A stretch of DNA of 64,000 bases from Prolixibacteraceae bacterium (GTDB taxonomy: Bacteria; Bacteroidota; Bacteroidia; Bacteroidales; Prolixibacteraceae): contig JANQHI010000081.1 in assembly GCA_028282705.1 (NCBI GenBank), positions 1 through 64,000 of the forward strand. The letters are read 5' to 3'. Position 1 is the stretch's first letter. Every line of letters starts with the position of its first letter. This document shows positions 48,911 to 58,440 of the stretch, piece by piece. Made by a program: the position numbers and the translations under genes. The notes under the pieces are model-generated. The model worked only from the letters and a program-made list of their open reading frames with translations, was not told the origin of the DNA and searched no databases.

Positions 48911-49229
48911 GTTGTACCTAAAGGCACAAAGCAATGGATAGGGGTTTGATCTATGAATAAGTTGTCCCTAATGGGACAATAATTAGTATTGTGATAATAC
49001 AAAAATTCCAATATGGAGGAATTTGAATATACATTTTCAAACTTTGAAGTTTGATATAATTCAATTATTATCCCAGCAATAGTGAATGTTGCTATATTGA
49101 ATTTCTTGCTGAGATTTTTTGGGCAAAAAGTAAATTCTCAACTTATGTAACATACTTTTTATTCATCCTGGAGGGATGTAATATTTATAGAAATTAATGA
49201 AGAAAATAGGCTAGCCCTTTAGGAGCTAA
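48911..49229. repeat. Array of short palindromes (array A) in convergent intergenic region
   Basis: TTGTaCCtaaaGGcACAA (48912-48929), TTGTCCCtaatGGGACAA (48962-48979), AAATTCC...GGAATTT (49003-49024), TCAAACTTtgAAGTTTGA (49037-49054), CATCCtggagGGATG (49164-49178), TAGCcCtttaGGaGCTA (49212-49228). Confidence 0.75.
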
Positions 49230-49300
49230 ATATTTTAGCTACCTAAAATATAAAGCCTGGCCAAAAGTAAGCTAACCCATTTTCAACCAGGCCTTAACCA

Positions 49301-50623
49301 TTATTCTTTGTTCCAGTTAATATTTCTTGAGAAATACATAATTAATGCAAGGATGATAAATAAGCCTACACTTCCAACCAATAAAGCATAAGATTCCAAT
49401 TGTAGCAGTACAAAAATAAATATAAAAGAGCAGGCCATTATAAAAGTTAGAAGGGCAGAATTTAACCATTTTTGCAGGAAGGTGCGCGAATACAGGAATG
49501 CCATTATCAGCACTGCTGCTGCAGAAATAAAATAAGCCAGGTTAAACCCAAGGTGTTCAGATATGGACAAAAGCAGCAGGTAAAACATTAATATAGAGAA
49601 ACCCACCAAAATATACTGGATCACATGGGTTTTTTGTTTGGCAATAACTTCATTAAGGAAAAAAGAAAGGAAGGTAAGCAGGATGACCAGGATAGCATAT
49701 TTGGCACTCCTGGCGTTTTTCTGGTAATGGTCGTTCATTGAAACCAGTTCAACGCCAAAATCATTATTGGTTAGCTGGTAATTTTTATGTTTCCATAACT
49801 GGGGAAAGTCCCTGTTAAAGTGCAACACCTTCCACTGGGCAGTAAACCCTTCATTGGTAATTGATTTTGGGTCAGGTAAAAAGTTTCCTATAAATCCTGG
49901 GTCAGGATATGAAGATTGTAATTTAACTTCTGTCACTTCCCCAACAGGGGAAAACTGCAAAGATTGCGACCCTTTTAATGATAATGTACAGCTAAAATCC
50001 CCCCTGAAATTTTCTTTATCAACAGGAGGTAGTTGTATGGAAATCCCTTTATTCCCTAGCTGGTGGTTTACCAGTCCTGGAGAGAGGGTTAAGCTTTGCT
50101 CTCCCCAATTAAATTCAGGCAACCTAGTGATACTTCTAAGGTCATTAAGGGCAATTGATAACACAGCTTTATCCCAATGGGCATCTTCAGCTTTAACCTG
50201 TAATTTCTCAAAATTAGGAAATTCAAATGCCCCTGAAAGTTTAACATCTGATTCATAAACATTGACCTTATAAATACTCCTGTAACGTTCCTGGGGGAAT
50301 ATTTCACCTTCAATGTTTAGTGATTTTGGCAGAAAATAAGCATATTGGGTTATGGTTTCATACCTGTTATCTTTTTTATTGAATACCTCCTCATCATAAG
50401 GGATAGCCAAAATTGGCCCCCTTAATGTATGAAAAGTTGACCATTGTTTCATGATCTCCAGGGTAGTTCCTTCTGAAGTCAATTTGCGTTCATGTATTAA
50501 CCCCAGTATCATAAACTTGGGGATCAGCAATACCAGGGTAACAATACCAATAATAGCTACTTTTAAAAGAGGAGCCCAGTTGATTTTTGAGCTACCCTCA
50601 AATGGTGATTTAATTGTTTCCAT
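49301..50623 (-). CDS. creD: CreD-like inner membrane protein
   Basis: LLKVAIIGIVTLVLLIPKFMILGLIHER; LRGPILAIPYDE; C-terminal TM cluster KYAILVILLTFLSFFLNEV. Confidence 0.9.
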   Translation of the reverse strand: METIKSPFEGSSKINWAPLLKVAIIGIVTLVLLIPKFMILGLIHERKLTSEGTTLEIMKQWSTFHTLRGPILAIPYDEEVFNKKDNRYETITQYAYFLPKSLNIEGEIFPQERYRSIYKVNVYESDVKLSGAFEFPNFEKLQVKAEDAHWDKAVLSIALNDLRSITRLPEFNWGEQSLTLSPGLVNHQLGNKGISIQLPPVDKENFRGDFSCTLSLKGSQSLQFSPVGEVTEVKLQSSYPDPGFIGNFLPDPKSITNEGFTAQWKVLHFNRDFPQLWKHKNYQLTNNDFGVELVSMNDHYQKNARSAKYAILVILLTFLSFFLNEVIAKQKTHVIQYILVGFSILMFYLLLLSISEHLGFNLAYFISAAAVLIMAFLYSRTFLQKWLNSALLTFIMACSFIFIFVLLQLESYALLVGSVGLFIILALIMYFSRNINWNKE

Positions 50624-50671
50624 AATTTTGTTTTAAAGTACTTTGAAAAACAAAGTAGATAGTTAAAAAAA

Positions 50672-50968
50672 TTATTGTTGTTTTAATATCTCTTCTAATG
50701 CTTTTAGATGTTGGTCAAAAGAATCTTTCCCTTTTGCAGTGATTTTATATTCTGTATTTGGTATCCTGCCCAAAAAACTTTTATGTACTGAAATGTAGCC
50801 AATGCCCTCAAGCCTTTTTAAATGGCTGGCTAAGTTACCATCAGTTACCTCCAGCATTGATTTAAGGTCACTATAAGAGGCACTGCTGTTGACAGAAATG
50901 ATGGACATGATCCCTAAGCGGATTTTGTTATCAAAAGCCTTGTTTAATTGTTGAAAGATATTCTTCAC
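50672..50968 (-). CDS. Winged-helix transcriptional regulator (HTH_34/ArsR-like)
   Basis: LNKAFDNKIRLGIMSIISVNSSASYSDLKSMLEVTDGNLASHLKRLEGIGYISVHKSFLGRIPNTEYKIT. Confidence 0.88.
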   Translation of the reverse strand: MKNIFQQLNKAFDNKIRLGIMSIISVNSSASYSDLKSMLEVTDGNLASHLKRLEGIGYISVHKSFLGRIPNTEYKITAKGKDSFDQHLKALEEILKQQ

Positions 50969-51600
50969 TTGGATATTTCCCTTTTGTTTGCATCATACCT
51001 GAAATGCATTACTGTGCCATAAACAATATGCATTGCCCCAAAACCAGTAGCCCACAATATTAACCCATAACCTGGATAAATTGCTGCCACAATCCCAATG
51101 ATAATTTGACAGATACCCATATAGAAGATTTCCCTGTGTGTAAATTTTGCAGCGTTCACCAATGCCAGCCCATAAAATATTAGGAAGGAAGGGGAAATAA
51201 CCTCATAAACTCCTCTAAAGGCCATGATTAAAATGAATATCCCTCCACTTACAAGGGGGATTGCCAGGTTTACAACCATCATTCTTGCCCCTTTACTCCA
51301 GGCTTTATAGCCTGCTTTTTTCGTTTTATAATAAGTTAATATAGTGACAGTCAATAATGATAGCACCAATGTAATTATAGCCACTAATGCTAAGGGGAGG
51401 ATAATATCATTTGCCAAATGCTCCCTGTAACCTGGTGGGGGAGGAAAGTTGATAAGCCTGTATGCCACAAAGGCTCCTGCCAGGGCATAAATCCCCATTA
51501 ATATCCCAGATAAACCACTAAGTGATAGAAACCTGCTGGATTGCTCCATCATTAGCCTGATTTCCTTTAGTTCTTCCAAATATTCATTGTTTGTTTTCAT
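50965..51600 (-). CDS. Integral membrane protein, unknown function
   Basis: Multiple TM spans; stop overlaps next gene's start by 4 nt. Confidence 0.8.
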   Translation of the reverse strand: MKTNNEYLEELKEIRLMMEQSSRFLSLSGLSGILMGIYALAGAFVAYRLINFPPPPGYREHLANDIILPLALVAIITLVLSLLTVTILTYYKTKKAGYKAWSKGARMMVVNLAIPLVSGGIFILIMAFRGVYEVISPSFLIFYGLALVNAAKFTHREIFYMGICQIIIGIVAAIYPGYGLILWATGFGAMHIVYGTVMHFRYDANKREISK

Positions 51601-51705
51601 TTTGAAAAGTACTTTGCTTTACAAAGTTATACTTTTATCAGTAATATCAAAATAAAACAACTCCATTTTCTATTTAGGTTAAAACATTTGATCAGCTTCC
51701 ACTGG

Positions 51706-51735
51706 TTGCAGGAAAAAATTTTACAATTATCTTTG
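51706..51735 (+). promoter_or_regulatory. Bacteroidetes-type promoter for trhO-dus
   Basis: TTG (51706) -19 nt- TATCTTTG (51728-51735), 31 nt before start codon. Confidence 0.6.
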
Positions 51736-51766
51736 TCGATTTTTATTTAGACTTAATTAAGATAAT

Positions 51767-52801
51767 ATGTTTTTATACAATAAGATTGATAAAGAGGTAT
51801 TAAAGAATCGGTTGCATGCAGAAGGGTTTAGAAGGAAAACAATTTCTTTTTACAGGTATCATTACCTGGAGTACCCACAAGAATTCAGGGATACTATTTA
51901 CAAAGATTGGTTTGCTTTAAATTGCTTTGGGAGGATTTATGTGGCCAAAGAAGGTATTAACGCCCAAATGAGTGTGCCAGAACACAATTTTGAGGCATTT
52001 CTTCATTCATTGGAAAAATATGAAATACTAACAAATATCCCTATTAAATATGCTGTTGAAGATGATGGAAAATCATTTTATAAACTTACTATTAAAGTCC
52101 GCCCCAAATTGGTAGCGGATGGGTTAAAGGAGCATGCGTTTGATATAACCAATGTGGGCAAGCATTTGTCAGGGGTTGAGTTCCATGGCTTGGTTGGGAA
52201 ACCAAACACAGTGGTTGTGGATATGAGAAATTATTATGAAAGTGAAATTGGGCATTTTAAAGGGGCTATATGCCCTGAAGCTGATACTTTTAGGGAAGAA
52301 TTAGAAATTGTTACCAAGCAGTTGGAAGGTCAGGAGGATAAAAAACTTTTACTCTATTGCACAGGAGGCATAAGGTGTGAAAAAGCCAGTGCTTACCTGA
52401 AACATAAGGGTTTCCAGGATGTAAACCAATTACATGGAGGGATCATTGAATATGCCAGGCAGGTAAAACAACATAACCTGGAATCAAAATTCATTGGGAA
52501 AAATTTTGTTTTTGATGAGAGGATGGGAGAGAGCATTAATGGGCAGGTTATTTCAACATGCCACCAATGTGGCAAACCCTTTGATACCCACTCAAATTGT
52601 GCCAATGACAATTGCCACCTGCTTTTTATTCAATGCCCTGAATGTGCCAAACTGCATGAAAACTGCTGTTCATTTGAATGTAAGGATGAACTCAAATTGA
52701 TACAAACGGGAAATGTTCCCTTTAAAAAAGCTAACTTTGGCAACAGGAAAAAATACCGAAAAAGTTTGCGTTTAACATTAACTGAGAAAGCTGGCAAATA
52801 G
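51767..52801 (+). CDS. trhO: Rhodanese-type tRNA uridine hydroxylase/sulfurtransferase-like protein
   Basis: CFGRIYVAKEGINAQMSVPE; VVDMRNYYESEIGHFKGAICPEADTFREEL; LLYCTGGIRCEKASAYLKHKGF; Cys-rich C-term. Confidence 0.92.
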   Translation: MFLYNKIDKEVLKNRLHAEGFRRKTISFYRYHYLEYPQEFRDTIYKDWFALNCFGRIYVAKEGINAQMSVPEHNFEAFLHSLEKYEILTNIPIKYAVEDDGKSFYKLTIKVRPKLVADGLKEHAFDITNVGKHLSGVEFHGLVGKPNTVVVDMRNYYESEIGHFKGAICPEADTFREELEIVTKQLEGQEDKKLLLYCTGGIRCEKASAYLKHKGFQDVNQLHGGIIEYARQVKQHNLESKFIGKNFVFDERMGESINGQVISTCHQCGKPFDTHSNCANDNCHLLFIQCPECAKLHENCCSFECKDELKLIQTGNVPFKKANFGNRKKYRKSLRLTLTEKAGK

Positions 52802-52804
52802 CTT

Positions 52805-53788
52805 ATGAATACTAATTTCTGGCAGCAATTTAAGGGACCTGTATTTTCATTGGCTCCCATGGAAGATGTTACTGACACAGTTTTCCGCGAAATTGTGTTG
52901 AGGATGTCAGCACCAGGTAAGTTGCATGTAGTTTTTACTGAATTTAGCAATGTGGAAGGGCTTAACCATCCTGTTGGTAGGGATAGGGTTTCAGAAAGGC
53001 TGATAATAAATAATTCTGAATTGTTGTTGCTTAGAAAGATGGGGGTTAAGTTAATAGCCCAGATATGGGGCAAAACTCCTGAAATATACCACTCAGTAAC
53101 CCAATGGATAACAACCAACTACCCATTTGATGGGATTGACATTAACATGGGATGCCCTGTAAAAAAGATTGTTAAGCAGGGAGCATGCAGTGCATTGATA
53201 GGCCAGCCAGGGTTAGCCAGGGAAATCATAACTGCAGTGAAAGAAGCAACCCACCTGCCAGTGAGTGTTAAAACAAGGACAGGCATCAAACAGCATGTTA
53301 CTGAGGAATGGATCAATACATTGCTGGAAACAAACCCTGCAGCCATAATCTTGCATGGTCGCACACAGCAGATGCAGTCTGATGGGGAAGCCAATTGGGA
53401 AGAGATAAGGAAGGCTGTGGAGTTGAGGAATGCAATTAACCCTGGTATCCCTATACATGGGAATGGTAATGTTTTTTCATACCAGGAAGGGCTTGAACGT
53501 GTACAATCAACAGGTGTTGAAGGAGTGATGGTAGGAAGGGGGATTTTTAAAAACCCCTGGTTCTTTGACCCAGAAAGGCTATCTGTTTCTAAAGAAGAGA
53601 GGGTACAAAAGCTATTGGAACACACCAGGCTGTTTGAGGAAACTTGGTCGGGGAAGAAAAATTTCAATATCCTGAAAAGGTTTTACAAAATCTACATCAA
53701 CCATTTTGATGGGGCTGGGAAAATCAGGGCAGATTTAATGGAGGCAACTGGCTTTAAGGATGTTTACCACTATTTTGGAAGCCAATAG
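52805..53788 (+). CDS. tRNA-dihydrouridine synthase
   Basis: LAPMEDVTDTVFREIV; GIDINMGCPVKKIVKQGACSALIGQP; VKTRTGI; GVEGVMVGRGIFKNPWFF. Confidence 0.93.
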   Translation: MNTNFWQQFKGPVFSLAPMEDVTDTVFREIVLRMSAPGKLHVVFTEFSNVEGLNHPVGRDRVSERLIINNSELLLLRKMGVKLIAQIWGKTPEIYHSVTQWITTNYPFDGIDINMGCPVKKIVKQGACSALIGQPGLAREIITAVKEATHLPVSVKTRTGIKQHVTEEWINTLLETNPAAIILHGRTQQMQSDGEANWEEIRKAVELRNAINPGIPIHGNGNVFSYQEGLERVQSTGVEGVMVGRGIFKNPWFFDPERLSVSKEERVQKLLEHTRLFEETWSGKKNFNILKRFYKIYINHFDGAGKIRADLMEATGFKDVYHYFGSQ

Positions 53789-55865
53789 AAACTGACAAAT
53801 AATAATTCCTTGGGTTTCCGGGATAAAAATACCTGGGGGCATTACCACCAAATGAAGGGGAATTTACTGCCAGCATGGAAGCATGGTTTACATCCAATAT
53901 ATTGTTTGCACCTGCTTTCAGGTTGAAATGTAATTTATTCCAATTTTTGTGGAAAACTACATTTAGGTTGGTTACCCCATATGGATCTGTATAACCTGAA
54001 TTCAGGTCATTAACAGGCATTTTGCCTGACAAATGCTGGCTTAACTTAATATCCATTGTTTCATTCACGGAAAAAGATAATCCTACATTCCCTGAAAACT
54101 TTGTGGTTCCTGGTAGCTGGTTTCCTGAATAATCTTTGCCATCATCTACAAAATCAGTAAAATGGTAGTTTGCCAAAGTGGTGTTTGCATAAAAAGATAC
54201 AGATGGGTATGCTCCAGGTGTAGTAAGAAACCCCTGGATGAATGATTCAAGCCCTGGGTGTACTGACCTTCCTGCATTGACCCCCACATAGGCATCTTCA
54301 GCAGTTCGCCTGGCTACCAGTAAATCAGAAACATACATCCTGTAATAGCTGGCACTAAATGTAGCCCAATTGCCAATATTCCCTTTGATGCCTGCCTCCA
54401 GGTTCCAGCCTTTTTCAGGTTTAATGTTTGGGTTTATGTTACCTTCAGGATACAATGTTTCTTCAAGGGTAGGGGGTGAGAACCCATGGCTTAGGTTGGA
54501 AAAAACAGCTAAATTTTTCAGGATTTTATAATTGATGCCCAACCTCTGAGAAACCACTGGGTCATATGAATGCTTCCCTGACTGGTCGCCATTGGCTAAA
54601 AATGAGTCAAGGTATCTATACCTGGTTCTATTCAGGTTGGCTCCAACAGAAAGGTTAAATTTATTAACTTTTGTTATTTCCCCTTGTATGAAGAAATTCT
54701 CATAATCCCTGTTTTCTTTGTTATCAGAAAGCTGGCTGCCCTCTCCATTTGAAAAAGTTCCCCATTTGTATGTTTCCCTGAAAATTTCAAATCCTGCTAC
54801 CAGTTTAATGCCCAATGCATCTATTTTGAAAGCTTGTTGAAAATTGCCCCTTGTACCAACTGCCCATGATGACTCAACCAGCTTATTGAATGGGCGCAAT
54901 TCATCAGCCTCTCTAAACTGCCCAAAAACTGAAACAGTTGCATTTGAAAGTGTTCCAGTGTTGGTTTTTGCTGATATTCCTGCCTGCCCTGTTGTATAAT
55001 CCTCAAACCCTTTTACTTCTTTCCAATTGTTGGCAGCTTTCCAGGGGGTTTCTTCAAACATTCGCCTGTTTATTGAGCTGGGGATAAAAGCTTTCATTTT
55101 AGTGAGCCTGGCCAACACAGAAGCTGAAACTTTATCACCTTTAAAAAGGGTGCTGTGGACTAAAAAATTCTTACGCGTGGTTCTGTTATTTTTCCTATAT
55201 CCTTCACGTTCAAGGTTTGATAACAGAGCATAAACAGATGCATTTTTTAATGTTGTACCTGCTGAAAAGGTTTGTTTTGAGGTATTGAATGAACCTGCTG
55301 TATTTTCAATTTTGATAAAATCCTGAGTGGGGAAAACAGGGTAAAAGATAATAGCACCTCCCAACCCTGCACCATATACTGTTGAAGTGGGACCTTTAAT
55401 TATTTCAACTTTGCTTACTCCTGATGTTTCCAGGTCCTCAAGGGTAGTTTCACCATCACCAGTGGTCAGTGGGATATCTCCAAAATAAGCCTTTATCTTA
55501 TAAGTAGAATAAGGTGACCTTGAACCAACGCCCCTTATGGTCAACCTGTTGGTATTCAGGCTGCCATGGTGCATATTTATACCTGAGACTGAATTCAGGG
55601 CTTCAACTGGTGTTAGTAAAACCCCTTTTGCAAGTGTTTCTTGGGTGATATAACCCACTGAGGCGGAGATGTCCAGCCAGTTGGCTGGAAGCCGGAATGC
55701 TGAAATTATTATTTCTTCAATGGCTTGCATAGAGCTAGAAGTATCTGTGCGTGAAATGGTATCAGGCTGTACTTCAGGGGTTGCAAAAACTGGCATTGCA
55801 ACCATAAAATTCAGCCATAAAATGGAAAATATGAATATGCTTTTAAGCTTCTTTGCCTTTATCAT
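53754..55865 (-). CDS. TonB-dependent outer membrane receptor
   Basis: VEALNSVSGINMHHGSLNTNRLTIRGVGSRSPYSTYKIKAYFGDIPLTTGDGETTLEDLE plug; DPYGVTNLNVVFHKNWNKLHFNLKAGANNILD C-term. Confidence 0.92.
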   Translation of the reverse strand: MIKAKKLKSIFIFSILWLNFMVAMPVFATPEVQPDTISRTDTSSSMQAIEEIIISAFRLPANWLDISASVGYITQETLAKGVLLTPVEALNSVSGINMHHGSLNTNRLTIRGVGSRSPYSTYKIKAYFGDIPLTTGDGETTLEDLETSGVSKVEIIKGPTSTVYGAGLGGAIIFYPVFPTQDFIKIENTAGSFNTSKQTFSAGTTLKNASVYALLSNLEREGYRKNNRTTRKNFLVHSTLFKGDKVSASVLARLTKMKAFIPSSINRRMFEETPWKAANNWKEVKGFEDYTTGQAGISAKTNTGTLSNATVSVFGQFREADELRPFNKLVESSWAVGTRGNFQQAFKIDALGIKLVAGFEIFRETYKWGTFSNGEGSQLSDNKENRDYENFFIQGEITKVNKFNLSVGANLNRTRYRYLDSFLANGDQSGKHSYDPVVSQRLGINYKILKNLAVFSNLSHGFSPPTLEETLYPEGNINPNIKPEKGWNLEAGIKGNIGNWATFSASYYRMYVSDLLVARRTAEDAYVGVNAGRSVHPGLESFIQGFLTTPGAYPSVSFYANTTLANYHFTDFVDDGKDYSGNQLPGTTKFSGNVGLSFSVNETMDIKLSQHLSGKMPVNDLNSGYTDPYGVTNLNVVFHKNWNKLHFNLKAGANNILDVNHASMLAVNSPSFGGNAPRYFYPGNPRNYYLSVSIGFQNSGKHP

Positions 55866-55943
55866 TCAAATTAGGAATTTCCAATATATTACGTTTTACA
55901 TAATAGATTGTTCAATATAAAAGTCAAAGCCTTGGAAATATTT

Positions 55944-56100
55944 AACCCTTAAAGGGGTTGATAATCTTCATGACACCTTTTCTATAAATAGGTTATCCCT
56001 CTGGGATATTTTTGTTAGTTGTAAATTTTAATTTTTACCCCATTGGGGTAAAATATTTGTAGCATAATAATTTTTAGAGAAGGTTAGTGCCATAGGCACT
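55944..56100. repeat. Array of short palindromes (array B)
   Basis: AACCCttaaaGGGgTT (55944-55959), TATCCCtctGGGATA (55994-56008), TTTTACCCCattGGGGTAAAA (56033-56053), AGTGCCataGGCACT (56086-56100). Confidence 0.8.
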
Positions 56101-56310
56101 GAATATAAGATAATTATTTCTCAATAAAGGGTATAGGACCAGAAATTGTGTTGTAAATCCTTCATTGCAAATGAGGGGAGTATAATAAAGCTGTATTTAA
56201 AAAATCTAAATGCTTTTGTGGCTAAAGGCATTTACCTGAATATTGCCACTAATTCATAGGATATTCACAGGGTATTTGATCAGTATATTTCTTTATTTGG
56301 CAACTTCTAT

Positions 56311-56347
56311 AAAAAAAGAAAGCCGGGAATTTTCATCCCCGGCCTCT
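56311..56347 (-). terminator. Terminator after S9 peptidase
   Basis: On -: GCCGGGgatgaaaattCCCGGC followed by TTTCTTTTTTT. Confidence 0.85.
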
Positions 56348-56369
56348 TAAGTTAGGTTCAGGAGTGGGC

Positions 56370-58253
56370 TTATTTTAAATGTGCATCAAGGAATGTCAAT
56401 ATCTGCCCATACCCCTTGATCTCATTTTCTTTTTTAACAAATCCATGCCCTTCATCAGGAAACAGGACATATTCAACAGGCACACCATTAGCTTTTACTT
56501 TCTCCACAATTTCATCAGACTCAACCTGAAGTACCCTTGGGTCATTAGCCCCTTGCAGTACCATCAAAGGTTTAGTAACATTTTCAGCATGGAATAGTGG
56601 GGAGATTTTGTGCAGCCTTACACTATCATCAGTAAATGGGTCACCCAGTTCTTCATACAATGCTTTCCTGGCTGATTCCCAATAAGGTGGGATTGATTTT
56701 AGCGTGCGCAACCAGTTGGTTACACCAAAAATATTCACGCCTACGTCAAAAGCTGCAGGTTCAAAAGCAAGTGCTGCCATCACCATGTAGCCACCATAAG
56801 AACCACCTATGATACCAACTTTTTCCATGTCAATGTATCCCAGGCTTGCCAAGTAATCTTTGGCTTTTATGCAGTCTTGCAAGTCACCCTCACCATGGTT
56901 TTTATCATCCATTTTGTAGAATGTTTTCCCATATCCACTAGACCCCCTGTTGTTAACAGCAATAATAGCATAATCGTGGTTAACCAGGAATTGGATCAAT
57001 GAAAAGTAACCTACCCTTGATTGCCCACCAGGACCGCCATGTACCCAAACCAAAGCAGGCACTTTGTTTTCTTCAGAGGCTGAATGAGGCTTGTAAAAGA
57101 TAGCTGGGATATCAACCCCATCAAAAGAAGGGTAACGCACAACAGTTGCCTGCACCAGGTCGTCTTCATTGATCTCAGGGTTGAGGGTATTGGTTAGCCT
57201 GTCCAGTTTTTTGGTTTCCAGGTTATAATAGTAAATATCACTTGGCGAAGTGGATGTCCCCACCCTCAGGCGCACTTTGGTTTCTGACCTTGAAATGCTA
57301 ACAGATGTGATATTACCACTTTCGAATGTTGGCAACTTAACTGCTTCTCCTGTTTCCAGGTCTTTCATATATACCACTGTTTTGGCATCTTCATTTACAC
57401 CTGTCACCCTGTATTTTTCATTAAAAGAATTGTATACATAACTTACATCCCAATCTGTTTTCCATACTTCTGATTTGTTGCTATCAGCCAGGCTGTATTT
57501 TACAACATAGGTAAACTCACTTCCTTCATTGGTGAGGAAATAGAGGTTTTTATTGGCAACATCAAAAAATTGTGGGCTGTATGTTGCATCTCCTTCATGG
57601 GCTGAAATGTGTTTTTGCTCACCCGTTTCAACATTGTAAAGGTACATTTCTGAGTTGGAGGTGGTTAATGGCTTCACCAATGCCAGGTATTTTTTGTCTT
57701 TGGAAATAGCTTCAACTTCATACCCTTCATTGTTTTCATAAACCAATGTTGGTTCAAAAGTTTCGATATTCATTTCATACAAGTCAAAGAATTTTGGGTC
57801 ACGCTTATTTGTAACAAAGAAAAATGATTTTAAATCACGTGCCCAGCCATAAAAAGCTGATTTTGAGCCATCCCATGGGGTAATGTCTGTAACATTCCCT
57901 TCAGTATCCTGAACATATAAATGGTCATTTTCGTCACCACCTTTATCATGGGTAAAGATAAAACGGTCGTCTTCAGGGAAAAATGTGACACCAAAGAAGG
58001 ACTCTTCTGTTGAATGGGTCAGCTGGTTCATTCCACTGCCATCAACAGCAAGGGCATACACATTAAAAATATCAGTTTCATTACTGGTAACCAAAAGTTT
58101 TGATTCATCTGCAGAAAACTGGCCACCATAAATGCTTTTGTTTTTATAGAATTGCTCTATGGTATATTTTGCTACAACCCTGGCTTCTTCTTTTTTTTGG
58201 GGCTGGCACGCACAAATACTTAAAATAATCAATGCAAATAGAAAGTTCTTCAT
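56370..58253 (-). CDS. S9-family prolyl oligopeptidase/DPP-like lipoprotein
   Basis: MKNFLFALIILSICACQ lipobox; VWVHGGPGGQSR, GIIGGSYGGYMVMAAL (GxSxGG), LVLQGANDPRV, FPDEGHGFVK. Confidence 0.93.
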   Translation of the reverse strand: MKNFLFALIILSICACQPQKKEEARVVAKYTIEQFYKNKSIYGGQFSADESKLLVTSNETDIFNVYALAVDGSGMNQLTHSTEESFFGVTFFPEDDRFIFTHDKGGDENDHLYVQDTEGNVTDITPWDGSKSAFYGWARDLKSFFFVTNKRDPKFFDLYEMNIETFEPTLVYENNEGYEVEAISKDKKYLALVKPLTTSNSEMYLYNVETGEQKHISAHEGDATYSPQFFDVANKNLYFLTNEGSEFTYVVKYSLADSNKSEVWKTDWDVSYVYNSFNEKYRVTGVNEDAKTVVYMKDLETGEAVKLPTFESGNITSVSISRSETKVRLRVGTSTSPSDIYYYNLETKKLDRLTNTLNPEINEDDLVQATVVRYPSFDGVDIPAIFYKPHSASEENKVPALVWVHGGPGGQSRVGYFSLIQFLVNHDYAIIAVNNRGSSGYGKTFYKMDDKNHGEGDLQDCIKAKDYLASLGYIDMEKVGIIGGSYGGYMVMAALAFEPAAFDVGVNIFGVTNWLRTLKSIPPYWESARKALYEELGDPFTDDSVRLHKISPLFHAENVTKPLMVLQGANDPRVLQVESDEIVEKVKANGVPVEYVLFPDEGHGFVKKENEIKGYGQILTFLDAHLK

Positions 58254-58440
58254 AGTGTAGTTTATTTTTATATGGTTAAAAGGACACATAAGATAAGCAA
58301 TTACGAGCGAAAATAAAAGTGGGCGTAATTTTCTTAAATTTTCTATTGACTGATAATTAGGAAGATAATAGATAAATAAGGCGAACATGTTTTAAGCTCT
58401 GTGTAAAACTATTATTTTTGGTTTTTATAATTTATTATGT

